From positions 1 through 5,445 of the forward strand of contig CAKVMU010000123.1 in assembly GCA_934773085.1 (NCBI GenBank): 5,445 nt of DNA, in the 5' to 3' direction. Shown piece by piece: positions 1 to 5,445 of the stretch. The DNA comes from an uncultured Candidatus Melainabacteria bacterium. Lineage in GTDB: Bacteria > Cyanobacteriota > Vampirovibrionia > Gastranaerophilales > Gastranaerophilaceae. The notes under the pieces were generated by a model that was not told the origin of the DNA, ran no database searches, and was given only the letters and a program-made list of their open reading frames with translations. The translations under genes were made by a program, and so were the position numbers. Each line of letters opens with the position of its first letter. Within the stretch, counting starts at the first letter, position 1.

Positions 1-731
1 GTGTAATCCGGTTCAACTTTCGCCACAAAAACTTCAAGTTTCTTTTTTTTAGAAATAATCTTGGCAAGTTTTTCTGCTTTTGTGTGGTCGATATTCTTGC
101 TCACTATAACAAGCTTATTTATTCTGTTAAAGCCTTCTGTACCTTCTCTGAGAGGACCTGCTGGCAGAAGATTCTCGTTGCCAAACATTTTTTCTGAGTC
201 TGCCAATACGATATCCAGATTTCGATATATTTTTCTGTGCTGAAATCCGTCATCAAGGATTATTTTTGTGACACCAAGTTCTTTGATAGCATATTTTGCG
301 GCTTTTACTCTGTTTGCACAAGTTATAACTGCACACATATTAAGATTTACAGCCAACCAATAGGGCTCATCTCCAGCCATGTCTGCCTTGTAATAGAGAT
401 TTATTCCGTCAGAGATTACATTAACGTTCTTATTATCGAGTTTTCCGCCGTAGCCTCTGGAGATTATAGCGACACGTTCCCCTTTATCTACAAAATATCT
501 TGCAATTTCTGCAACAATAGGAGTTTTTCCAACTCCGCCGGTAGTCAAATTACCTACCGAAATTACGTATGCATCAACTTTTGTTGGCTTTAAAATCTTT
601 TTATCGTATAAAAAGTTTTTTAGTCCACTGCCAAATCCGTAGAACAAGGAACAAAATTTTAAGAAATTAAAAAATAATCCCTTTGCATTTTTGTCATAAT
701 GTATTTTTGTAATTTCGGTTTTTAAATTCAT
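1..731 (-). CDS. lpxK: Tetraacyldisaccharide 4'-kinase LpxK, 3' end cut by the window
   Basis: LpxK transfers the ATP gamma-phosphate to the 4' position of the lipid A disaccharide precursor at the cytoplasmic face of the inner membrane. I translated the minus strand from the ATG at 731-729; it stays open to the window edge, giving 243 residues of a family usually about 310-350 long, so the C-terminal quarter is missing. Visible motifs are a hydrophobic N-terminal stretch (about 18-34) likely to associate with the membrane, the P-loop GNLTTGGVGKTP (60-71), SRGYGG (91-96), GDEP (120-123), LDDGFQH (159-165) and LLPAGPLRE (188-196). These are diagnostic of LpxK. The ATG overlaps the kdsB stop by one base (TAATG) and has no good ribosome binding site, so translation is probably coupled to kdsB. 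The family assignment is secure; only the missing end is unknown. Confidence 0.96.
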   Translation of the reverse strand, partial: MNLKTEITKIHYDKNAKGLFFNFLKFCSLFYGFGSGLKNFLYDKKILKPTKVDAYVISVGNLTTGGVGKTPIVAEIARYFVDKGERVAIISRGYGGKLDNKNVNVISDGINLYYKADMAGDEPYWLAVNLNMCAVITCANRVKAAKYAIKELGVTKIILDDGFQHRKIYRNLDIVLADSEKMFGNENLLPAGPLREGTEGFNRINKLVIVSKNIDHTKAEKLAKIISKKKKLEVFVAKVEPDY

Positions 732-1468
732 TATTTTTCAACCATAGCCTTAAATTTTTCGAAATCTTCAATTGTATCAATTCCGACCGGTACATTATCC
801 ACAATTGCAACCTTAATTTTCATGCCGTTCTGCAACGCTCTTAGCTGCTCCAGACTCTCTGCTTTTTCGTAAGGTGCTTGCGGTAAACCTGTCATTTTGA
901 ACAAGGCTTCACGTTTATAACCATAGATTCCCAAGTGTCCGTAAAATTTCCATTCGCCTTTGTTTTCATTTCTTTCGTAAGGAATTTTTGAGCGAGAAAA
1001 ATACATTGCATATCCATTCAGGTCAAATACGCATTTTACAAGGTTTGGATTATTTACTTCGTCTTCATTCTTGATTTCTCTGACAAGAGTGGATATATCT
1101 GCTTGTTCGTCAAATTTCACTCCCTTGATTACAAGTTCGATGTTTGATTGCTCAATCAAAGGTTCATCACCTTGCAGGTTAATAATATAACCGATTTCCG
1201 GATGTCTTGATGCAACTTCTGCAATTCTGTCACTGCCACTTTTATGATTAGTTGAAGTCATTTCAACTTCAGCTCCGAATTCTTTGCAGGCATTAAAAAT
1301 TCTTTCATCATCTGTCGCAACAATAACTCTGTCCACGAGAGGAACTTTTGAAGCTTTTTCCCAAACCCATTGGATAATGGGTTTATTGTTTGCTTTTAAA
1401 AGAGGTTTCCCTTCTAATCTAGAGGAACCATATCTTGCCGGAATTATTATTGCTGTTTGTTTTTCCAT
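731..1468 (-). CDS. kdsB: 3-deoxy-manno-octulosonate cytidylyltransferase (CMP-Kdo synthetase)
   Basis: KdsB activates Kdo with CTP to form CMP-Kdo, the donor for adding Kdo to lipid A in the cytoplasm. The 245-residue product matches the usual length (about 245-255). It has the N-terminal nucleotide-binding signature IPARYGSSRLEGKPL (9-23), VIVATDDERI (49-58), HKSGSDRIAE (76-85), NLQGDEP with the likely metal-binding Asp102 (98-104), a HLGIYGY segment, and GIDTIED (229-235), whose Asp231 is the likely second metal ligand. All expected catalytic regions are intact. The start is supported by AGAAGG six bases upstream (1475-1480). The gene begins 12 bp after the methyltransferase stop and its stop overlaps the lpxK start, so it sits in one operon with lpxK. 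A paralogue that activates another sugar acid cannot be fully excluded, but lpxK next door favours Kdo. Confidence 0.96.
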   Translation of the reverse strand: MEKQTAIIIPARYGSSRLEGKPLLKANNKPIIQWVWEKASKVPLVDRVIVATDDERIFNACKEFGAEVEMTSTNHKSGSDRIAEVASRHPEIGYIINLQGDEPLIEQSNIELVIKGVKFDEQADISTLVREIKNEDEVNNPNLVKCVFDLNGYAMYFSRSKIPYERNENKGEWKFYGHLGIYGYKREALFKMTGLPQAPYEKAESLEQLRALQNGMKIKVAIVDNVPVGIDTIEDFEKFKAMVEK

Positions 1469-1474
1469 TTTATA

Positions 1475-1480
1475 CCTTCT
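1475..1480 (-). promoter_or_regulatory. Ribosome binding site of kdsB
   Basis: On the minus strand AGAAGG lies six bases before the kdsB ATG, inside the 12-bp gap after the methyltransferase gene. It supports the chosen start and indicates that kdsB, unlike lpxK, has its own initiation signal. Confidence 0.7.
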
Positions 1481-2347
1481 TTACTTTGTTGCATTTATAA
1501 ACACTGCGTTTGATTTCAGACTAATTTCTCTTCCCGTCAGATATTTTTGAACATCCAACATGTATTTATTCACGGTTGCTTCATCAAAATATTTCAAAAA
1601 TCTTTCTTTCGTTGACGGTTGGTTTGGAGAAGGTGGGTTAGTGAACCATTCTGTAACCATATTCGGTTGTACAACGTACTTGGAACGGACGTCTTGAACC
1701 TTTACATCAGGAATAGAAAAACCTGCGATTTCCAGATTCATCTTTAAAGTTTCTTCGTCAAAGTTGCAAAGAGAATCAAGCGGGTTTTCCATTATTTCGT
1801 TCTCTACACGCTTAAAGTCTTCATATCTTTCAATGTAAGTTGGGTCTAGGATTTCCCAATAACGGGTATTTGAACGAATAATAGGCTCAAATGCACAGAA
1901 CTTTCCGCCTGGTTTTAGTATTCTGTAAATTTCGCTAATAGTTTGTTGTTTATTTACGATGTGAACTAAAACTGAACGCATCAGAGCCTTGTGTACAGAG
2001 CCATCCGGAAGTGCAATATGTTCAGCCGGAGACAGAAGCATCTCATAGCCGGTTGTAATTCCTGCATCATCAAGAATTTTTTTACAATCATCCAAGCAGT
2101 CTTGAAATTTGTCGGAAAAAATAACCTTTCCTCTGCAATCCTGTAAATCAAGGGCTTTGAACGCTAACAAACCGGTTCCGCAACCGATATCAATAACTGT
2201 TTCATAAGGCTTAATTTCCGCATATACGAGAATAACATCTCTCACGGCTTCCAGCCATTTTGTTGTTTGCTCAACCATTTCCGGTGTTTGTCCTGCAAAA
2301 CGATTTTTCTTTAACCATTCTGTCCAGTTTTTACAAATCTCGCTCAT
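1481..2347 (-). CDS. Class I SAM-dependent methyltransferase of unknown substrate
   Basis: The 288-residue protein is a Rossmann-fold (UbiE/Methyltransf_11-like) methyltransferase. SAM-binding motif I is VIDIGCGTG (51-59). An acidic residue at the end of strand 2, Asp79 in VIFSD, would bind the SAM ribose. ALPDGSVHKALM (112-123) corresponds to the strand-4 region and LKPGG (144-148) is the typical post-motif loop. The first 50 residues form a Trp-rich helical cap, and the last 100 or so are a family-specific extension (for example NMVTEWFTNPP) that probably helps define the substrate. No membrane segment or signal peptide is seen, so it should be cytoplasmic. A strong AAGGAGGG lies three bases before the ATG. 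The gene is between an envelope lipoprotein and kdsB, so a role in envelope or glycolipid modification is possible but inferred only from position. The substrate could equally be a quinone, small molecule or protein. Confidence 0.9.
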   Translation of the reverse strand: MSEICKNWTEWLKKNRFAGQTPEMVEQTTKWLEAVRDVILVYAEIKPYETVIDIGCGTGLLAFKALDLQDCRGKVIFSDKFQDCLDDCKKILDDAGITTGYEMLLSPAEHIALPDGSVHKALMRSVLVHIVNKQQTISEIYRILKPGGKFCAFEPIIRSNTRYWEILDPTYIERYEDFKRVENEIMENPLDSLCNFDEETLKMNLEIAGFSIPDVKVQDVRSKYVVQPNMVTEWFTNPPSPNQPSTKERFLKYFDEATVNKYMLDVQKYLTGREISLKSNAVFINATK

Positions 2348-2350
2348 ACA

Positions 2351-2358
2351 CCCTCCTT
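2351..2358 (-). promoter_or_regulatory. Strong ribosome binding site of the methyltransferase gene
   Basis: The minus strand reads AAGGAGGG three bases before the ATG at 2347. It is a near-perfect Shine-Dalgarno sequence, much stronger than those of the neighbouring genes, and fixes the start codon. Spacing is slightly short. Confidence 0.75.
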
Positions 2359-2368
2359 TTATTCTGCA

Positions 2369-2397
2369 ATTATACTATAAAATCACCTTACGTAGAA
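2369..2397 (-). promoter_or_regulatory. Possible internal promoter before the methyltransferase gene
   Basis: The 35-bp gap after the lipoprotein gene contains a perfect -10 hexamer, TATAAT (2374-2369). At a 17-bp spacing the -35 position reads TTCTAC (2397-2392), which is poor and lies inside the lipoprotein coding end. There is no extended -10 TGn. A start about seven bases downstream would leave a short leader carrying the strong ribosome binding site. In AT-rich DNA such a hexamer can occur by chance, so this is only a candidate for separate expression of the last three genes. Confidence 0.3.
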
Positions 2398-2784
2398 GTC
2401 CCCGATTGAAAGCGGGTGTTGTAGGTCATCCGTCGAGAAAACTTGCATAACATATCTTCCGGTTTCGTGGAATGTGAAATAATCAGAATGATAGTATCTT
2501 TCATCTTTCATTAAACGAAAATCTTTTGTTCTGACAACTTCATTTCCTCCCCAAGGAGCATTTTCTGTCATTTTAAACACTTGGACACGAATGAATTTGT
2601 TTTCCATACGTTTTGGAGCGATAAATAAATAATAGACCCGTTGTCCGACTGGAAAAACTTTTGCATCAGAAAGCGCATTCGCTCTTGTTATTGGCTGAGT
2701 GTTAAAAAGGATTATTCCTCTGTCGTACACGCATCCTGATAACAAAAATAGTGAAAATCCCAAAACAAGAAGTAAGCGTTTCAT
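2383..2784 (-). CDS. Small predicted lipoprotein of unknown function
   Basis: The product is 133 residues long. It begins with a lipoprotein signal peptide: MKR, a Leu-rich hydrophobic core, then lipobox LSGC with Cys18 as the predicted lipidation site. The mature part is about 116 residues with alternating hydrophobic and polar segments (YYLFIAP, FIRVQVFKM, GRYVMQVFS) that suggest a compact beta-sandwich. No further cysteines or catalytic motif are visible and I do not recognise the family. Val at position +2 gives no Lol-avoidance signal, so outer membrane placement is plausible. The ATG directly follows the TAG stop of the TPR gene (TAGATG), and no good ribosome binding site is present, so translation is probably coupled to it. 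This ties the protein to the exported TPR protein as a likely partner, which is an inference from context. Confidence 0.85.
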   Translation of the reverse strand: MKRLLLVLGFSLFLLSGCVYDRGIILFNTQPITRANALSDAKVFPVGQRVYYLFIAPKRMENKFIRVQVFKMTENAPWGGNEVVRTKDFRLMKDERYYHSDYFTFHETGRYVMQVFSTDDLQHPLSIGDFYVR

Positions 2785-4851
2785 CTATTTTTTACCGTTT
2801 GCGCCTTCAAGCTGTTTGATTTTTTGATTAACAACTCCTAACATTTTTTCATTAGTTTCAATTCCGGAATATAAGTAATAATATTCAAGAGCTTTTTCCG
2901 GCATGTTTTTTTGTTCGTATGCCATGCCAAGTGAGTAGTATGCATAAGGGTAGTTAGGAGAAAGTTCTATTACTTTTTCAAAACATTTTATGCTGTCGTT
3001 GTAGTTCTTTTGGTTTGCATACACAAGCCCTTTGTTAAAGTGTGCATCAGTGTTGTTTGGATCTAGTGCGATTATTTTATCGTAGAAACCTAAGGCTTTT
3101 GTGTTGTTCCCCATAAGCTTGTATATGTTTGCAATTTTTAACATTGTAACTTTATCGGCAGGTATAAATACGACAGCTTTTGTATAATAATCTATTGCTT
3201 CGTCATATTTTTGTTGCCTGTATGCATCATCCCCTTTTTTTATTAATGCATCATAGGTGGTTGCCTGTTCATTAATAGCCGGAGTTTGAGGCATTTTCTT
3301 TAATTCTGTATTTGGAGTTATAAAGTTTAGGTTGTTGTCTGTTTGAGTTGAGGATGCTACCGATTTTTTTATAACATCTTTGTACTCTTCTCTAAAATTA
3401 TTTAATTCTCGGGCATAATCTGTATTCCCCGGCGCAAGAGATACCGCTTTTTCGTAGTTTGCAAGTGCGACATCAGTGCATCCCATCTTTGCGTTAGCTC
3501 TTGCGTAGCCAAAGTATGCAGAGGCTTCTTTGTCGTTTAGGTCGATTGCATCTTCAAAATACAGAATAGCTTGACCGTAATCTTGCTTGTTATACAAATC
3601 GTAACCATATGCAATTGATGCTGCGGTTAAATTCTTTTCAATTCTGTCGTTAGGCTGTTTTTCAAGAATCTCTTTATAGAGTTCAATTGCTGCTACGTAG
3701 TTGTTCATAGCGTGGAGTGTCAAAGCCTTGTTTGCTAAAAGTTCCGGATTGTCCGGCTCTGATTTTAGGGCAAAATCGTAGTACTTAAGCGCATTGACGT
3801 AGTCTTGTTTCTTATGATAACAGAGAGCCAATTCTTTTTTTGTTTCGACGTTTGAAGAATCTTTTGAGTAAGATTTTTCAAAGTTAAATAATGCCAATTC
3901 GTTGTTATCCATTTGCTTGTATACAAGTCCCAAGTTTCTGTATGCATCGGCATCGTCTGGGTATGCGGCTATATATTCTTTGTATTGTTCAATCGCTTCG
4001 TCATTTTTACCCATATTCCCCAGAAGGTTTGCATAGTCAAATCTAAGGATTGTAAGTTGAGGATTCAATTCAAATGTTTTTTCGAATTTTTCGAGTGCTT
4101 TTTCGTTTTCACCCATGTTTTGGTATGAAAGTGCAAGCTTTGCATTTATTGTCACGCTGTCATTATCGTTGGCGAGAGCTTTTTCGAGCATTTCAGCAGC
4201 GGCTTGATATTGTTTTGTTTCATACAATGCCATTCCGTACTTTTCAAACTCAGAGAAAGCTGACGGATATTTTTTGTAAATGTTTGAATAAATTTCGCAT
4301 GCTTTGTCCGGCTGGTTAGAAAGGCAATAAACATCGGCTAAGTTTTCACTTGCTTCTAAGTGATCCGGATAAGCACTCAAGAAAGCGTTGTAATTTTCTG
4401 TTGCATTTTTATAGTTTTTTCTAAAATACTCTACGTTTGCAAGATTAAGGTAGTTGTATTTGTATTCTGGATAGATTTCCTGTGCTTGTTTAAATGAGTT
4501 GTAGGCATTTTCATAATCACCGATAGTTTGAAGGATGTTGCCCATACTGATGTAGATGAACGCATCATTAGGTCGTATTTTTATGGCTTTTTTATACGCA
4601 GAAAGTGCTTCTTCATAGTTTCCTATGTCTGAATAAAGACCAGCAATTTTGGTGTACAACATTGCATCTTCGCCGTTGAGTTCCAATGCTTGTTGTATAA
4701 CTTTTATTGCTGAGTTGTAATCACTTTTGTATTCATATGCGCATGCCTGTTGATACAAGGCGTGTGCCTCTTTTGTCATCTTTGCTTCAACTGATAATGA
4801 TGACAAAGAAACTAATATAGCTAACAACGATATATATAATTTTTTATTCAT
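2785..4851 (-). CDS. Large exported TPR-repeat protein
   Basis: From the ATG at 4851 the protein has 688 residues. An upstream in-frame ATG at 4899 would add 16 residues, but the later start puts an ideal Sec signal peptide at the N-terminus (MNKK, hydrophobic core 5-19, cleavage after VEA at 21-23) and has GAGGGG about ten bases upstream. The rest is almost wholly tetratricopeptide repeats. I count 13 units in block one (about 29-476; unit 12 is 40 residues instead of 34), a Ser/Thr/Asn/Pro-rich linker (about 477-533), and four units in block two (about 534-668), then a short basic tail. Typical repeats read NYEEALSAYKKAIKIRPND or KYDEAIDYYTKAV. Such solenoids bind proteins or peptides; no catalytic domain is seen. 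It is probably periplasmic or on the envelope surface. It heads the operon with the lipoprotein and LPS genes, which suggests an envelope assembly role, but its partner is unknown. Confidence 0.92.
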   Translation of the reverse strand: MNKKLYISLLAILVSLSSLSVEAKMTKEAHALYQQACAYEYKSDYNSAIKVIQQALELNGEDAMLYTKIAGLYSDIGNYEEALSAYKKAIKIRPNDAFIYISMGNILQTIGDYENAYNSFKQAQEIYPEYKYNYLNLANVEYFRKNYKNATENYNAFLSAYPDHLEASENLADVYCLSNQPDKACEIYSNIYKKYPSAFSEFEKYGMALYETKQYQAAAEMLEKALANDNDSVTINAKLALSYQNMGENEKALEKFEKTFELNPQLTILRFDYANLLGNMGKNDEAIEQYKEYIAAYPDDADAYRNLGLVYKQMDNNELALFNFEKSYSKDSSNVETKKELALCYHKKQDYVNALKYYDFALKSEPDNPELLANKALTLHAMNNYVAAIELYKEILEKQPNDRIEKNLTAASIAYGYDLYNKQDYGQAILYFEDAIDLNDKEASAYFGYARANAKMGCTDVALANYEKAVSLAPGNTDYARELNNFREEYKDVIKKSVASSTQTDNNLNFITPNTELKKMPQTPAINEQATTYDALIKKGDDAYRQQKYDEAIDYYTKAVVFIPADKVTMLKIANIYKLMGNNTKALGFYDKIIALDPNNTDAHFNKGLVYANQKNYNDSIKCFEKVIELSPNYPYAYYSLGMAYEQKNMPEKALEYYYLYSGIETNEKMLGVVNQKIKQLEGANGKK

Positions 4852-4867
4852 TCTACTCGAGCCCCTC
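4849..4867 (-). promoter_or_regulatory. Ribosome binding site and start of the TPR gene
   Basis: GAGGGG (4867-4862 on the minus strand) lies ten bases before the ATG at 4851-4849. It supports this start over the in-frame ATG at 4899, which would place 16 mainly polar and aromatic residues before the signal peptide and would overlap the candidate promoter. Confidence 0.6.
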
Positions 4868-4871
4868 TGAT

Positions 4872-4905
4872 ATAATATTTTACTAAAAAAAGAGTACAAT
4901 AGGAA
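4872..4905 (-). promoter_or_regulatory. Candidate promoter of the TPR-lipoprotein-methyltransferase-kdsB-lpxK unit
   Basis: Between the rplR terminator and the TPR start there are two overlapping candidate sigma-70-like promoters on the minus strand. One is TTGTAC (4899-4894) with a 16-bp spacer and TATTAT (4877-4872), five of six matches at -10. The other is TTCCTA (4905-4900) with a 17-bp spacer and TAAAAT (4882-4877), which would leave the whole ribosome binding site in the leader. A promoter is expected here because a terminator lies just upstream, but which of the two is used cannot be told. Confidence 0.45.
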
Positions 4906-4920
4906 TAAAGTTAAGAATTA

Positions 4921-4972
4921 TTAAAAAGTAAAAACGAGGGTGGTTTTTGGTTATACCAAAAACCACCCTCGT
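4921..4972 (-). terminator. Strong Rho-independent terminator of rplR
   Basis: An uninterrupted inverted repeat pairs 4934-4951 with 4955-4972, an 18-bp stem closing on the 3-base loop TAT (or 17 bp with a 5-base loop). Arms include CGAGGGTGG and CCACCCTCG. On the minus strand it is followed by a T-rich tract (TTTTACTTTTTAAT, down to 4920), as expected of an intrinsic terminator. In the plus direction the hairpin is followed by AAACGTTC, so it acts on minus-strand transcription only. It begins about 20 bases after the rplR stop codon. Confidence 0.93.
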
Positions 4973-4992
4973 AAACGTTCAAAATTTTAGAA

Positions 4993-5361
4993 CTAGAAGT
5001 TCAAACCAGCTTCTCTGGCTGCATCAGCAAGAGCTGCGATTCTTCCGTGATAAAGGAAACCGCCTCTGTCAAATACAACACATTCAACACCTTTAGCCAA
5101 AGCTTTCTTAGCAATAGCTTCGCCAACAACTTTAGCAGCTTCGATGTTTCCACCGTGAGCTAATTTTTCTTTAAGGTCTTTGTCAACAGAAGATGCTGAG
5201 CAAACAGTAATATGTTTTTCATCATCAATCAATTGAGCATAGATGTGTTTTGTGCTTCTATAAACAGCCAATCTAGGGAATTCAGTTGTACCTGCCAACT
5301 TAACTCTGATAGACTGGTGTCTTTTTTGAACTTTTGGTTTTCTAATTTCTTGTTTAATCAT
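4993..5361 (-). CDS. rplR: Large-subunit ribosomal protein L18 (uL18)
   Basis: L18 binds 5S rRNA and helps dock it in the large ribosomal subunit. From the ATG at 5361 the protein is 122 residues, matching the usual 115-122. Visible family features are the basic N-terminus ([12 protein letters not shown]), PRLAVYRS (29-36), HIYAQLIDD (39-47), FDRGG (97-101), YHGR (104-107) and the end [10 protein letters not shown], close to cyanobacterial L18 as I recall it. The start is chosen because AAAGGA (5371-5376) lies nine bases upstream. An in-frame ATG at 5379 and a GTG at 5403 would add 6 or 14 residues not typical of the family. In most bacteria rplR sits in the spc operon between rplF and rpsE. 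Here a terminator follows at once and no rpsE is present downstream, so it is the last gene of its transcript. Confidence 0.96.
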   Translation of the reverse strand: MIKQEIRKPKVQKRHQSIRVKLAGTTEFPRLAVYRSTKHIYAQLIDDEKHITVCSASSVDKDLKEKLAHGGNIEAAKVVGEAIAKKALAKGVECVVFDRGGFLYHGRIAALADAAREAGLNF

Positions 5362-5370
5362 TTTGGTTTT

Positions 5371-5376
5371 TCCTTT
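5371..5376 (-). promoter_or_regulatory. Ribosome binding site of rplR
   Basis: AAAGGA on the minus strand lies nine bases before the ATG at 5361 and decides between the three possible in-frame starts. It gives a protein of normal L18 length. Confidence 0.6.
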
Positions 5377-5381
5377 CATTT

Positions 5382-5421
5382 GCCCAAATCTGCTTGATAC
5401 CACTCAAGAATTTATGCGGGC
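5382..5421 (-). promoter_or_regulatory. Possible stem-loop in the leader of rplR
   Basis: Upstream of the rplR ribosome binding site three nested complementary pairs line up: GCCC/GGGC (outer), AAAT/ATTT (middle) and CTTGA/TCAAG (inner, with a 6-base loop), separated by a 4-base bulge and a small internal loop. The total is 13 pairs. No T tract follows, so it does not look like a terminator. It could be a regulatory leader, a structured intergenic spacer or chance. I could not recognise any rplF C-terminus in the remaining bases up to 5445. Confidence 0.3.
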
Positions 5422-5445
5422 TGTTTTTGTGTTTTATTCCGGTAG

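Noticed and set aside
61..593. Two plus-strand open frames of 60 and 118 codons
   Set aside because: They lie antisense to lpxK, whose motifs are unmistakable. Their translations are Cys/Phe/Ser-rich with no family signal.
1284..1550. Plus-strand open frame of 88 codons with hydrophobic stretches
   Set aside because: It is antisense to the start of kdsB and the end of the methyltransferase gene, both well supported. The hydrophobicity is a by-product of the opposite strand.
3765..4334. Several open frames of 60-81 codons on both strands inside the TPR gene
   Set aside because: They are shadows of the repetitive TPR coding sequence, with no ribosome binding site or recognisable product.
2785..4851. 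TPR protein as LapB (YciM), the TPR regulator of LPS synthesis
   Set aside because: LapB is a roughly 390-residue inner-membrane protein facing the cytoplasm with a C-terminal rubredoxin-like metal site. This protein is larger, has a cleavable signal peptide and has no C-terminal cysteine pairs.
2785..4851. TPR repeats as a tandem DNA repeat or mobile element
   Set aside because: The periodicity is at protein level (34 residues) and the DNA copies are strongly diverged. No inverted ends or target duplications were seen.
4990..5002. Small inverted repeat GAACT/AGTTC around the rplR stop codon
   Set aside because: It has only five pairs, lies in the coding end, and the strong terminator follows. 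It is probably chance.
5212..5397. Plus-strand open frame of 61 codons
   Set aside because: It is fully antisense to rplR and its leader and shows no protein family features.

Overview
This is an AT-rich bacterial window in which every convincing gene lies on the minus strand, so it is read from right to left. There are two transcription units. The first, at 4921-5445, ends the ribosomal protein gene rplR (uL18) with a strong intrinsic terminator. The second starts just downstream of that terminator. It carries, in order, a large exported TPR-repeat protein, a small lipoprotein of unknown function, a class I SAM-dependent methyltransferase, kdsB (CMP-Kdo synthetase) and lpxK (lipid A 4'-kinase, cut by the left window edge).

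The organism is a diderm bacterium that makes lipopolysaccharide: kdsB and lpxK act in Kdo activation and lipid A phosphorylation, and a lipoprotein signal and a Sec-type signal peptide are present. The uL18 C-terminus (FDRGG, YHGR, ending [10 protein letters not shown]) resembles cyanobacterial L18 from memory. With the low GC content, this points to a non-photosynthetic cyanobacterial relative such as Melainabacteria/Gastranaerophilales. That placement is an inference, not proven here.

The second unit is tightly packed. The TPR stop codon directly abuts the lipoprotein ATG (TAGATG), the lipoprotein and methyltransferase are 35 bp apart, methyltransferase and kdsB are 12 bp apart, and kdsB overlaps lpxK by one base (TAATG). 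This suggests a cell-envelope operon in which LPS-precursor enzymes are co-expressed with an exported TPR scaffold and its lipoprotein partner. A possible internal promoter precedes the methyltransferase.

No mobile elements, CRISPR arrays, tRNA or rRNA genes were seen. The only intergenic region of note (4852-4992) holds the terminator and a candidate promoter. The most notable points are rplR being terminated immediately instead of continuing to rpsE, a possible structured leader before rplR, and the uncharacterised TPR/lipoprotein pair heading an LPS gene cluster. I found no clear evidence for a wholly new type of system.
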